This document shows, in pieces, positions 7,181 to 14,602 of a DNA stretch of 17,741 nucleotides. Both the position numbers and the translations under genes were made by a program. The notes below the pieces were generated by a model. It worked only from the letters and a program-made list of their open reading frames with translations, did not search any database and was not told the DNA's origin. Each line of letters opens with the position of its first letter. Within the stretch, counting starts at the first letter, position 1. Location: assembly GCA_021160685.1 (NCBI GenBank), contig JAGHCC010000277.1, positions 1 to 17,741 of the forward strand. The letters run 5' to 3'. This DNA comes from Desulfobulbaceae bacterium (lineage in GTDB: Bacteria; Desulfobacterota; Desulfobulbia; Desulfobulbales; SURF-16).

Positions 7181-7324
7181 GGTCTCTTGGCCATGTTTTA
7201 TTTTTCTGTTTGGATGAATTTAACAGAACGGACCTTATCAAAGCATTGGTGAACTCAGGCGAGATAGACGTACACAGAGGATGGCCTGAAAGATTATTTC
7301 CCGAGTTTGGAGAAGTAACTGCTC

Positions 7325-9121
7325 TCAATGGCCGGCTTTTTCAAGAGTGAGCGGTTCAAGTGCTGCCTGCATTTTTTTTAATTCAGTTAGAAACAGATCT
7401 CGACAATCTCCAACAAGTTGGCTGGATAATGCTTGATAATATTCGATGCTTTTAAAAAGATTTTCTCTCATTTCCTGCAAATATTCTGCTGTGTTGGACG
7501 AAAGTCCAACTGGTAAATTATCAATTTCGGTGCGAAGATAATCGATATACAGGCCAAGTTCCCGGATGAACATGTGGGGCCGCTCGCTGGATGTCAAAAG
7601 TGATAACCGGCCGTAAATATGACCTACCATTTCCTCAAGAGTGGCAATTTTTGAAAAATCTACAATGCCTGGTCCACAACAAACTGCAGGGGAGGCATCA
7701 GGATCAATGCCGAGTTTCAGTGTTGCGCTGCCGGCCAGATCATGGCAAATGCATGATTTAGCCAAAATGTTTTCTTGAAATTTTGGAAGTACATCCTGGA
7801 GATGCCCTTCCTGTGGTAAATGTTCAAGTTTCTTTTTCTGGTAGGCACGGGAGGAGAGGCATATCGGCTTTTTGGTAAACTCTGTATTTAAACTGGCAAA
7901 ACCCTTAGGGCAAGATGATCCAGGTTTGCCTTTCTTGATCCGAACAAGTCGAGCTTCTTCGCTCGTTGAAGTTCGTAAGTTCCAAAATGGAACCCCCAAT
8001 GGTGAACTTTTACTCAAAAAAACATCCTGATCTGAGGCGTTAATAAGTTTTTCCAAGTTAACGTCGTCCATGTATGTTGCTTCCGGAACAAGCAGGAAAG
8101 GCGTACCCCAGCCTATGCTATCAACATCATAGTATGTTAGTAAAAATTGCTGCTCCTCGGCGGTGCCCACCCCACCTTGTACCGTGACTCGAAAATCTTT
8201 GGGGGCGTGACCACCAGACTGCCCACTGGCAGGCATGGCTTTGGTGTAAATGGGTAATAATTTTTCAAAAAGTTGGTCTTTTTTCTGCTTAAATTCCTCC
8301 AATGCCACTCCCAGGAGATGTCCTTTAGAAGCGAAAGCGTGCCCTCCGCAATTGAGACCTGACTCAATGCGGTACTCGGACACCCACAACCCCAACTTGG
8401 CCAGAAAGCGGCCCTGTACTTCAGATGAACGGTAATCACTTACCTTGAGGATAATTTTCTTTTTTGTTTCACCATTTTGATCAGGGAAAAAATCCTTAAA
8501 TTTGGTCATGTATCTGTAGAGTCGCTTATTGATCCCGGCTGAGAAAACGATTGAAGCGCGAAGATCGCTTTGGGCAAAACCACGTAGGGCTGCCATGGCA
8601 TCTGAGTGCTCTGCCGGAAGTTTCTCTCCGCCTTTGTAATGATCTCGATCAAGCTTAGTCATAATGTTGACATCTATGCTGCCTGGAACAGCATTCCTGC
8701 GCAGCATATTCTGCACCGAGCTCAATCGCGAAGCATCACAATTTGGCATATCTCGATAGATCTCTTTTATCTTGGCGTTATCCGGAAGCATTTCATAATA
8801 CTTGGTAATCTCGCTGCCCTTTTCAAATACCGAGTTCTGCAATTTCTTGGTTTGACGTTGCACCAGACGGTCTATAAGATTTAGATATGCGGTGATTCGG
8901 CGTGCGCGCGCATCTTCACTGTGGTTCGGAATTTCTTCATATGGCTCGTTTTCATTTTTGCAATGAAATTTTCGCATCTGTTCAATCAGAACATCATCCA
9001 CAAGGGATATTACCGAAGATGTCCCGTATTTGGCCACTCGTAGTGCTGTGTCTATTGAAAACCCAGTACCCAGTACCGGAATATGAAAAGTATGTTCGCT
9101 TCTAGAAATATAACCTGACAT
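7325..9121 (-). CDS. Large TIM-barrel-like protein (nitronate monooxygenase-like) with cysteine-rich C-terminal part
   Basis: A 598-residue cytoplasmic protein with no signal peptide. The start IPVLGTGFSIDTALRVAKYGTSSVIS resembles strand 1/helix 1 of FMN-dependent nitronate monooxygenase/IMPDH-type barrels. Later pieces fit the same fold: KVSDYRSSEV (226-235), LNCGGHAFASKGHLLG (256-271), and RVTVQGGVGTAEE (311-323) followed by DSIGWGTPFLL. The last is a typical phosphate-binding glycine-rich turn. After about residue 400 comes a non-barrel region with cysteines at 404, 421, 457, 459, 481 and 482 (CICHDLAG and CCGPG), possibly metal or Fe-S ligands, and then an alpha-helical tail. Large insertions at 50-150 set it apart from ordinary nitronate monooxygenases (about 320-360 residues). 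GAGGAGA stands before the ATG. It lies downstream of the ispH remnant. Substrate unknown. Confidence 0.6.
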   Translation of the reverse strand: MSGYISRSEHTFHIPVLGTGFSIDTALRVAKYGTSSVISLVDDVLIEQMRKFHCKNENEPYEEIPNHSEDARARRITAYLNLIDRLVQRQTKKLQNSVFEKGSEITKYYEMLPDNAKIKEIYRDMPNCDASRLSSVQNMLRRNAVPGSIDVNIMTKLDRDHYKGGEKLPAEHSDAMAALRGFAQSDLRASIVFSAGINKRLYRYMTKFKDFFPDQNGETKKKIILKVSDYRSSEVQGRFLAKLGLWVSEYRIESGLNCGGHAFASKGHLLGVALEEFKQKKDQLFEKLLPIYTKAMPASGQSGGHAPKDFRVTVQGGVGTAEEQQFLLTYYDVDSIGWGTPFLLVPEATYMDDVNLEKLINASDQDVFLSKSSPLGVPFWNLRTSTSEEARLVRIKKGKPGSSCPKGFASLNTEFTKKPICLSSRAYQKKKLEHLPQEGHLQDVLPKFQENILAKSCICHDLAGSATLKLGIDPDASPAVCCGPGIVDFSKIATLEEMVGHIYGRLSLLTSSERPHMFIRELGLYIDYLRTEIDNLPVGLSSNTAEYLQEMRENLFKSIEYYQALSSQLVGDCRDLFLTELKKMQAALEPLTLEKAGH

Positions 9122-9216
9122 GTTCTCCTCAAGCCATTTTTTAACACAATTTGTCAGTGAATTAGTGGTACTGCCGGAAATGCTCTCTTCAGTCAGCGAT
9201 AGGCTGAGCCTTTTGA

Positions 9217-9230
9217 TGTTTATCTAAACA
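9217..9230. repeat. 14-bp perfect palindrome
   Basis: TGTTTA-TC-TAAACA, with perfect six-base arms, lies between the ispH remnant and the barrel-protein gene. It could be an operator or a small hairpin; there is no T-run on the minus strand directly after it. Confidence 0.35.
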
Positions 9231-9253
9231 AAATTGTGGGGACTGGAGAGGTT

Positions 9254-9639
9254 TTAATTCATGATAATTTGTTCAGTTATCCATGATGGGGTTGATGCAC
9301 CGGCAGTGACTCCAACACTGGAACATTTTGCAAGTTCAAACAAATCAAGATCTGCAATTCCTTCCACTATATGTATCAGTAATCCCATTTCTTTTGCAAT
9401 TTCACCTAAGTTCTGTGTGTTGGCGCTGTTTCGGCCTCCTACCACAATTGTGGCTTCCACAACCCGGCATAATTCCCGTATCTCATCCTGACGCTTCTGT
9501 GTTGCTACAGATTGTTATGAACTAACGGGCCATAAGTCACTACCTTCCCATCCGTCTTTTGTGCTATGTCGATAGTAATGTTAACCGCACGACGAACTCC
9601 CATGCAAAACCCGGCACTATCAGCAAGAATAACTTTCAT
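9254..9639 (-). pseudogene. ispH: ispH (LytB) remnant with large internal deletion
   Basis: The minus strand first encodes 44 residues matching the N-terminus of 4-hydroxy-3-methylbut-2-enyl diphosphate reductase: ADSAGFCMGVRRAVN, with the cluster ligand Cys12, and VVTYGPLVHN. It then meets TAG at 9505-9507. Directly after this, in another frame, comes the C-terminal part: ATQKRQDEIRELC, then VVGGRNSANTQNL and VGVTAGASTPSWI, ending at TAA. About 150 central residues, with the other two cluster cysteines, are missing, so the product cannot work as the last enzyme of the MEP isoprenoid pathway. The junction lies near 9505-9525. A functional ispH must exist elsewhere if the cell uses this pathway. 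Confidence 0.88.
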
Positions 9640-9773
9640 ACAGTAAAAATATTCATTTTTGAGAAAAGAAAATATTGTAAAACATTTAACAAATATGCAG
9701 CGGGTAGATCTTTTCTATTCAGCGTTTCCACCAATCCTTTTTTAACCCGCATTATGACTGTTTTTGATAATGG

Positions 9774-9806
9774 CATGACAATATGCCCGGTATGGCAATA
9801 TGTCAA
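9774..9806 (-). promoter_or_regulatory. Putative promoter with overlapping inverted repeat, upstream of the ispH remnant
   Basis: On the minus strand: TTGACA, 17 bases, TATTGT, about 140 bases before the ispH start. The same bases form an imperfect dyad: TGACATATTGCC and GGCATATTGTCA (10 of 12 complementary), which could be an operator. Its survival fits a formerly active gene. Confidence 0.35.
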
Positions 9807-9929
9807 TTTAAATACATCTTAATCGCTTGCCGAAAGATGAAATTACGATGATATTTCTATTTGAATATCCAATGGCAAAGTCTAATCACCACCAATCTGC
9901 TCAAACTTGAGATGTCTGCGACAAGCTCG

Positions 9930-9978
9930 GATCTGAACGTGGCAAGTAATTTTTTGCAAATTACCTGCCACTCAGATC
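9930..9978. repeat. Long imperfect hairpin in a gene-free stretch
   Basis: GATCTGAACGTGGCAAGTAATT (first 20 bases shown in two parts: GATCTGAACG, TGGCAAGTAATT) pairs with the sequence AATTACCTGCCACTCAGATC. The stem is about 20 base pairs with one small bulge and one mismatch, and a short TTTTTGCA-like loop. There is no T-run after it, so it is not a normal terminator. It lies in the roughly 430-base gene-free region between the ispH remnant and the next gene; the rest of that stretch shows no gene. Confidence 0.6.
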
Positions 9979-10071
9979 TGCGCTTCGACCTGCCAATCTT
10001 AACCCCTCTTGTACCTTCACAAACTTAATAGACCTACTGAATCTCTGATTTCAAAAGTCAATATAGCTATA

Positions 10072-10392
10072 TTGAAGTGTAACGGAACAGGCCCCCTTGA
10101 TAATTGTAAAAAAATACTGTCAATATTACTTTTACTCACAATTGTTGCCGGCACAGCTTTGGCCGAGGGCGAGAACTACTGCCACGATGAATCAACATGG
10201 TATGACTGGGAACAAAAACTTGCAAAATATCCTGGCGATCTTGGCTTCCGAATCCTCTACGCCCTGCGGATCGGGCTCTGCAACCTGGTCGAACGGCAAC
10301 ACGTTACCGTCTCCGAGGCCAGAATAATCTTTTGTAACAGCCCGCCAGGACCTGATCGGCAAACGAAAAAAGGAGGGGAACCAAAGCAATGA
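10072..10392 (+). CDS. Small exported protein of unknown function
   Basis: A small protein with a clear signal peptide core (KKILSILLLLTIVAGTALA, cut before EGENYC) and a mature part of about 75 residues: CHDESTWYDWEQKLAKYPGD, then ILYALRIGLCNLVERQ and VTVSEARIIFCN. The two mature-part cysteines besides the first could form disulfides. The start is uncertain: I use the TTG at 10072, which gives 106 residues. The frame is open back to a TTG at 10009, and neither has a good ribosome binding site. A TTG at 10097 in another frame would reach the signal peptide only if the A7 run at 10109-10115 had one extra base. Similar small secreted proteins exist in Desulfobacterota, but I know no function. 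Confidence 0.6.
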   Translation: MKCNGTGPLDNCKKILSILLLLTIVAGTALAEGENYCHDESTWYDWEQKLAKYPGDLGFRILYALRIGLCNLVERQHVTVSEARIIFCNSPPGPDRQTKKGGEPKQ

Positions 10393-10649
10393 ATGGCTTT
10401 GTAATCCTCGACCTTTTTTAGGCATGGGAGGTTGCAGCAGTAGAGTGTTTTGAGGGGACATTACGCTTTGCTGCGATTGTAAAAGTTCGCTACGATTCAA
10501 CTTAATTTGATCCGTGGGCAAAATAATCTGTTTAGATCCTGACCACCATATTTTAATTTTCTTTGCCCTGTTACGCCGTAATGGTAGCCGGGTTTTTTAT
10601 TTCTACATGACTGAAAAAGTGGGGACTATATGGGGACAAATATCGTGAC
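10393..10649. other. Gene-free stretch before the tRNA terminator
   Basis: No gene is recognised. GGGGACATTACGC (near 10453) and the pair TGGGGAC-TATA-TGGGGAC (10619-10637) recall short sequences left near insertion-element or integration ends in this group, but no transposase, terminal repeats or integrase are present. GTTACGCCGTAATGGTAGCCGGG followed by TTTTTT near 10569-10597 could be a weak plus-strand terminator. Confidence 0.3.
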
Positions 10650-10687
10650 AAAAAAAAAGCACCTAACCCAAAAAGGACTAAGTGCTT
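10650..10687 (-). terminator. Rho-independent terminator after tRNA-Arg
   Basis: On the minus strand, just after the tRNA CCA end, AAGCACTTAGTCC pairs with GGGTTAGGTGCTT (with wobbles) and is followed by nine T residues. It has the usual position and shape for ending a tRNA transcript. Confidence 0.75.
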
Positions 10688-10695
10688 GTTTTTAC

Positions 10696-10772
10696 TGGTG
10701 CGCCTGGCAGGATTCGAACCTGCTACCTACGGATTCGTAGTCCGCCACTCTATCCAGATGAGCTACAGGCGC
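10696..10772 (-). tRNA. tRNA-Arg (anticodon ACG)
   Basis: The minus strand folds as a complete tRNA of 77 bases with encoded CCA. The acceptor stem is GCGCCTG with CAGGCGC, the D arm begins GCTC, the anticodon stem is GCGGA with TCCGT, and the loop CTACGAA gives anticodon ACG (read as ICG after A34 deamination). The T arm is GCAGG-TTCGAAT-CCTGC. The discriminator base is A. It reads CGU/CGC/CGA arginine codons. No integrase sits beside it. Confidence 0.97.
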
Positions 10773-10790
10773 AATATTTATGAAGCAAAA

Positions 10791-10819
10791 TGTATACAGC
10801 AAAGAGCCCAATTCTTCAA
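10791..10819 (-). promoter_or_regulatory. Putative sigma-70 promoter of tRNA-Arg
   Basis: On the minus strand TTGAAG, 17 bases, TATACA, placing transcription start roughly ten bases before the mature tRNA 5' end. Confidence 0.5.
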
Positions 10820-10904
10820 CAAGAATATCATCCTTCATTAAAAATAAGGCGATGTGGAACAACCAGTGCTCCTTCTGCCTGAAGAATGTGTGTCACTCAA
10901 GAAT

Positions 10905-13166
10905 CTACCAGACCGAACGCATCCCCTGTTTTTTTCGAACCTGATCAAGGCGTCGTTCAAGATCAATGCGCCATCGGGCATGGATCCGGGCGCCGGAAGG
11001 ACCGATGAGTTCGGGCAGACCGTATACCAACCGGTCCGTGGCCCGGCTGGCCTCAATTACCGCTTCAATGGAGCGGGCGCCGAATTTATAATCAGCGATC
11101 AACAACCGTAAAAGCAGGCCGGAGGTCTTGCGGGCCGCCTTCTTCCAATGGGTATTCATCTGATGAGCAATAACAAAAGCTCTTTTCAGCAGGATGCGGC
11201 GCAGTTCTTCCAGTTCGGCTCCGGAGGTTGCGTCACGCAGCAGGTCTTCCGGAATGTTGATGCCGTCGATATCAAGCACTACCCGCAACCGGCTCATGAA
11301 ATCCGGTATTTTCAGGGTTTTGGCCAGTGCAAGCTGAGCAGGATCAGACGGATCGAGGAGCTGTTCCATGCCTTCCCAGTTCGCTTTTACGCCTCCGGCA
11401 AAGACAAAAATAGCCCGGCCGATATAATATGGAATTCCATGAACATAGGTGACGCCATCCTGCATGGAAGGCAGAAAATAACGGAGATAGCCGAATTCAT
11501 GACCATCGTAACGGCAGTCAAATTCATCCCAGAAGGTAATGGGAACCTTACCCTTGGCAACAGAGGCTCTGACCAGATCAATAGCCGAGTTGATCTCGTC
11601 GGGCTGGGCAAACTGGGTCAAGTTAAATTCGTAAAAATCAAAAGGATCCTGATCGAATTTTGAGCCGATCACCCGGGCCACTTCCTTCACGGCAAAGGAC
11701 TTGCCCGAACCTGGCGGGCCAAAGACACCGAGGCAGAGAGGCCGTTGGTAATTTTCCTTGGTCACATAGGAATTCATCACTGACTGCAGGGTTACCACCG
11801 GGCCGATCTCAGCCGGATCAGTGGTGCGAAGATGGCCGATGTTGTAGATGCGCAACTCTTGAAATCCTGTCTTGCGGCTCACTTCTTCTTTGAGATGATG
11901 CAGCACCTCCAGGATCGCATCCATATAGCCTGAGCATGCAGTGCCGGGCAGTTTTGCGGCTGTTGCTGCTATGGAATCCTGCTCAAAAAATGATCGTAAC
12001 GCCTGCATCTTGCTCCGATTCCAGATCTGGCCGGACACCAGTTCCAGACTACGTTCAAATTCAGGAGTCATCTTCGGAAATTCAATGAAAAACGGATCGG
12101 TGCAGTATAGAAATGAACAGGGCGAGCCGTCCGGAAAGGTGGAGGAAAAATCAAGGTTCGGGAATTCCAGGCCCTCATTAAAATAATAACCATGATCGTT
12201 CAGCAACTGCCAGTGCGACAGGATGCGTTTTGAAAAATCGAAGAAATAGCTTCGGCCCGTCTCCAGGCAGCCCAGACGGATAAAGTCCACCGCCAACATA
12301 GCCGTCACCAGGGTATCATAAACAGGAACCGAGCCTTTTTGTCTCGAAGAACTTTTCTCCGGCAGACTCCCTTGCCGACAGCGGAAATAAATACCGCCCG
12401 GCGAGACATAAAGCAAACCATGGGGAAACATTTCAACCATGACGTGACAGCGAAAAGCCCCGGCCGCCTCGTCCCACAACCCCACCTCCGGGGAACGCAG
12501 GGCACGCAGAGTCATGGCCACAACCGATTCCCAGACCACCGAGCTGTCCATTTCCATTCGGGTTGTTTCGAGATCCGCCAGTCTGGCAAACAGCAGAAAA
12601 CGGTTGCCGAACTTTTCGGCCCATTCCTGCCAATGGGCCACGCTGATCCCCATGGCAATGACCCATGCCCCGGGATTCAGCTCATTCATCTCTGCGGCAA
12701 CACAGGGTGGCCGGCCACTGTCATCAATGATCAGGATTCCGTTGTTCCCGCTCAGCTTGGCCTTGTTGTCTTTATCAATGGCAAGGCGGCCTTCATCTTT
12801 GCTGCGTCCGGCAAAGGGAAGAATTTGATGAACCATGAACCAGCCATGATCCTTTTCGATCTCGGGCCGTTGCCGTTTGCGGAAGATTTGAAAAACGTCC
12901 TTTTGCTCTCCATAGGTCTGGGTATTGATATGGGGAGTAAGGTTGACACTGGTGAGATAAGAGGCCAGCCAGGTGAGGCACTGGTCAAGCCGGCCATTCT
13001 CCTCTCCGACCTTGCCGGCCAGGAGTTCGACAAAGTCGCCAGGATTATAGCCATAGGCGGGCAGGCTTCCTTCCTCGAGAAGACTCACCTCTTTGATAGG
13101 GAGGTTCCAGATTTTGACATTTGAACCAAGAAACAGGATGTTCTGCCTTTTGTTATTGTCTGACAT
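10905..13166 (-). CDS. AAA+ ATPase with N-terminal sugar-kinase-like domain
   Basis: A 753-residue cytoplasmic protein. The C-terminal AAA+ module is complete: Walker A GPPGSGKS (483-490), Walker B ITFWDEFD (543-550), sensor 1 FVFAGG (587-592), the arginine-finger region FMSRLRVVLDI (about 623-633) and sensor 2 FGARSIEAV (695-703). The N-terminal half (about 10-300) begins ILFLGSNVKIWNLP. It includes GILIIDDSGRPP, WVIAMGISVAHWQEW and FLLFARLADLETTRM, and ends HVMVEMFPHGLLYV. This order resembles the degenerate PfkB/ribokinase-like domains that precede AAA+ modules (sometimes with RyR domains) in other bacteria. No kinase catalytic motif is obvious. AGGGGA precedes the ATG. It is the last gene of a minus-strand cluster, 26 bases after the DUF3124 gene. 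It may be an ATP-driven remodelling or signalling protein; the client is unknown. Confidence 0.8.
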   Translation of the reverse strand: MSDNNKRQNILFLGSNVKIWNLPIKEVSLLEEGSLPAYGYNPGDFVELLAGKVGEENGRLDQCLTWLASYLTSVNLTPHINTQTYGEQKDVFQIFRKRQRPEIEKDHGWFMVHQILPFAGRSKDEGRLAIDKDNKAKLSGNNGILIIDDSGRPPCVAAEMNELNPGAWVIAMGISVAHWQEWAEKFGNRFLLFARLADLETTRMEMDSSVVWESVVAMTLRALRSPEVGLWDEAAGAFRCHVMVEMFPHGLLYVSPGGIYFRCRQGSLPEKSSSRQKGSVPVYDTLVTAMLAVDFIRLGCLETGRSYFFDFSKRILSHWQLLNDHGYYFNEGLEFPNLDFSSTFPDGSPCSFLYCTDPFFIEFPKMTPEFERSLELVSGQIWNRSKMQALRSFFEQDSIAATAAKLPGTACSGYMDAILEVLHHLKEEVSRKTGFQELRIYNIGHLRTTDPAEIGPVVTLQSVMNSYVTKENYQRPLCLGVFGPPGSGKSFAVKEVARVIGSKFDQDPFDFYEFNLTQFAQPDEINSAIDLVRASVAKGKVPITFWDEFDCRYDGHEFGYLRYFLPSMQDGVTYVHGIPYYIGRAIFVFAGGVKANWEGMEQLLDPSDPAQLALAKTLKIPDFMSRLRVVLDIDGINIPEDLLRDATSGAELEELRRILLKRAFVIAHQMNTHWKKAARKTSGLLLRLLIADYKFGARSIEAVIEASRATDRLVYGLPELIGPSGARIHARWRIDLERRLDQVRKKQGMRSVW

Positions 13167-13192
13167 TTTTTCCCCTGAAAGAACCTAACCTA

Positions 13193-13687
13193 CTAAAGAT
13201 CTTCTTTGATCACCTGACCTCTCGAAAGGAAAGAGATCCCCTGACTGGATTGGGTTCCGATCATCACGGCTTCGATGATGGGCTGATTTACTTTCTGATC
13301 CGATTTCCAGACGACTATATAATTGGCTCCTGATCCTCCGGTCTTATCACCTTCGCTTATGATGTAACGTGTTGTCACCAGTGCCTTCAGCTGTTTTGGT
13401 TGGCTCAAATAATCTTCAACCAGTTTGCCATCGGAATCATAGTATTTCACAGAAACCAGCGTGATGGCATGTTTGGGGTTTGTATTGCGGATGCTGAGGG
13501 TTGCCGCCAAGGCAAATGGCCGGGCCTTGACACCGCTGTAAATATGAGAGTAGATCGGCACGTAAACTGTCTGGCCCGATGAAAGTTTAATGTCGTCAGC
13601 TGAGCTGGCTGCAGGAGTCCCCAGCCCTGCGAGGATCATCAGAAGACCGTAGCAGATTAAAATTTGTAACTTTTTTCTATTCTTCAT
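13193..13687 (-). CDS. DUF3124 family exported protein
   Basis: A 164-residue protein with an N-terminal signal peptide (ILICYGLLMILAGLG core, cut near ASSA before DDIKL). The mature part shows the family's conserved blocks: LSSGQTVYVPIYSHIYSG, ATLSIRNTNPKHAITLVSV, GGSGANYIVVWKS, and IIEAVMIGTQSSQGISFLSRG near the C-terminus. The family has no assigned function; a periplasmic, beta-rich protein is inferred. GGAG lies about nine bases before the ATG. The gene sits 20 bases after the antitoxin-like gene and 26 bases before the AAA+ gene, so the three may share a transcript. Confidence 0.85.
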   Translation of the reverse strand: MKNRKKLQILICYGLLMILAGLGTPAASSADDIKLSSGQTVYVPIYSHIYSGVKARPFALAATLSIRNTNPKHAITLVSVKYYDSDGKLVEDYLSQPKQLKALVTTRYIISEGDKTGGSGANYIVVWKSDQKVNQPIIEAVMIGTQSSQGISFLSRGQVIKEDL

Positions 13688-13707
13688 AGCAGTAATCTCC
13701 GGTAGGG

Positions 13708-13914
13708 TTAAGACCTTACTTCTCTTAACGATCCTGTAGCATACTTATGAATCAAACTACCTATCAAGGTCTGGTAGGGTAATCCTTCACTGGCAGCCAG
13801 CAATTTGATGGATTCGAGGTCATTCTCCGAGATACGGATATTAATATTCTTATTTTTTCGCATCGTTGCTTTTGCAGCAGTAATCAAAGAATCAGAAACA
13901 GCTCCTCGTTCCAT
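13708..13914 (-). CDS. BrnA/CopG-like antitoxin, N-terminus damaged
   Basis: A 68-residue ribbon-helix-helix-like protein: KNKNINIRISENDLESIKLL, then AASEGLPYQTLIGSLIHKYATGSL. This is the typical C-terminal part of CopG/BrnA-like antitoxins, whose strand dimer binds DNA and whose N-terminal part neutralises the toxin. The reading frame continues upstream to about 13968 and encodes the expected N-terminal region (QDAYEQDILDVYESGK), but it has no ATG, GTG or TTG start there and hits a TAA just before. The ATG at 13914 is therefore the only normal start, without a clear ribosome binding site. The damage fits a deletion that also removed the toxin's C-terminus. Confidence 0.7.
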   Translation of the reverse strand: MERGAVSDSLITAAKATMRKNKNINIRISENDLESIKLLAASEGLPYQTLIGSLIHKYATGSLREVRS

Positions 13915-13934
13915 TTTGCCAGATTCATAAACAT

Positions 13935-14096
13935 CTAAAATGTCCTGCTCATAAGCATCCTGGGATATTTCTCCTTATTCCAGTGCGGCACATCATTAAC
14001 GGCATAACCATCTGATATTGCCTGAACAACTTCATTAAAAGAAATGCCTCTCTCCCTGATTAGTTGTCGATTTTTTTCAGTACTCCATTTAAACAT
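13935..14096 (-). pseudogene. BrnT-like toxin, truncated
   Basis: The 53-residue frame starts MFKWSTEKNRQLIRERGISF and runs NEVVQAISDGYAVNDVPHWNKEKYP, the N-terminal half of a BrnT-like RNase toxin. After KEKYP it continues out of register for nine residues (RMLMSRTF and stop) through antitoxin-coding DNA. The C-terminal half, normally about 35-40 residues with the core beta strands, is missing, so toxicity is unlikely. The junction AATAAGGAGAAATATCCCAG could be both toxin coding sequence and the antitoxin's ribosome binding site, suggesting a deletion between short matching sequences. Confidence 0.7.
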
Positions 14097-14102
14097 AACA
14101 AG

Positions 14103-14131
14103 ACATTATGACATTGTATACACAATATCAA
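14103..14131 (-). promoter_or_regulatory. Putative promoter of the toxin-antitoxin remnant
   Basis: On the minus strand TTGATA, 17 bases, TAATGT, ending a few bases before the toxin ATG. The inverted CATTG/CAATG and the central GTATAC could be an autoregulatory operator for the antitoxin; this is inference. Confidence 0.3.
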
Positions 14132-14176
14132 TGGGTGGTTGCGGTCGGTTTATACAAAAAAAGAGGCTTCTACCCC

Positions 14177-14210
14177 TCCTTCTAGAAATTATCTAGAAGG
14201 ATGGTTTTTT
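14177..14210 (+). terminator. Orphan rho-independent terminator-like hairpin
   Basis: TCCTTCTAGA and TCTAGAAGGA form a perfect ten-base-pair stem with an AATTA loop, followed by TGGTTTTTT. On the other strand a T-rich tract follows after about a dozen bases, so it may work both ways. No gene on either strand ends near it: the minus-strand gene to its left starts here, and the plus-strand gene to its right starts 390 bases on. Confidence 0.65.
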
Positions 14211-14347
14211 AGATGGCCGTGGACAAGCATGTCTCGACGTTAATTCCTGTAGTGATAAAAACTTTGCCTCACCACTTTTAATGCGAGCCAGCCTCTCTTT
14301 GTAAAAAGAGTCGGTTTTGTACCTCCGTTTTTGACAGGATCAATTGC

Positions 14348-14410
14348 GTTTTATTAAACGTAGCATTTTACAAAATTGCCTGTGTCGTTTATATTAAACC
14401 TAGTGTTTTC
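14348..14410. repeat. Two imperfect 22-base direct repeats
   Basis: TTTTATTAAACGTAGCATTTT and TTATATTAAACCTAGTGTTTT are spaced 40 bases apart. TTGACA stands at 14331 and could pair with the TATTAA of the first copy as a plus-strand promoter. The rest of the 14097-14602 region shows no recognised gene apart from a doubtful short ORF. Confidence 0.35.
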
Positions 14411-14434
14411 TTTTGTAAAAAAAACAGGACGTTG

Positions 14435-14560
14435 ATGACCGAATTATACTATATCTTCGGCTTTTATTTTGTTACGTATACTTTGGAAATATGTTGGCTT
14501 CTAGGAAAATATAAATCCCCAGATATTTCAGGACTCGATTCCACATGCTTTCGGGCCTGA
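14435..14560 (+). CDS. Doubtful 41-residue hydrophobic ORF
   Basis: ATG with AGGA six bases upstream opens a frame beginning MTELYYIFGFYFVTYTLEI, which would span a membrane once, and ending STCFRA. It lies 42 bases before the radical SAM gene. No family is recognised, and AT-rich DNA readily gives such frames by chance. Confidence 0.2.
   Translation: MTELYYIFGFYFVTYTLEICWLLGKYKSPDISGLDSTCFRA
14467..14482. repeat. 16-bp direct repeat, left copy
   Basis: TTTTGTTACGTATACT occurs here and again 1070 bases downstream, bracketing the radical SAM gene. Confidence 0.6.
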
Positions 14561-14602
14561 TGTTTCCCATTTTTTATAAAAATATCATGTAATCTGCTTA
14601 AA

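Noticed and set aside
7213..7350. Plus-strand frame DEFNRTDLIKALVNSGEIDV and onward to a stop at 7350
   Set aside because: It looks protein-like but has no start codon or ribosome binding site and overlaps the end of the barrel gene. Possibly a gene remnant; too short to call.
10453..10640. Insertion-sequence or integration scar near tRNA-Arg (GGGGACATTACGC and TGGGGAC pair)
   Set aside because: No transposase, integrase, terminal repeats or duplicated tRNA end could be found.
12339..13124. Plus-strand 261-residue reading frame
   Set aside because: It is antisense to the AAA+ gene, whose Walker and sensor motifs prove the minus strand; it has no ribosome binding site or recognisable domain.
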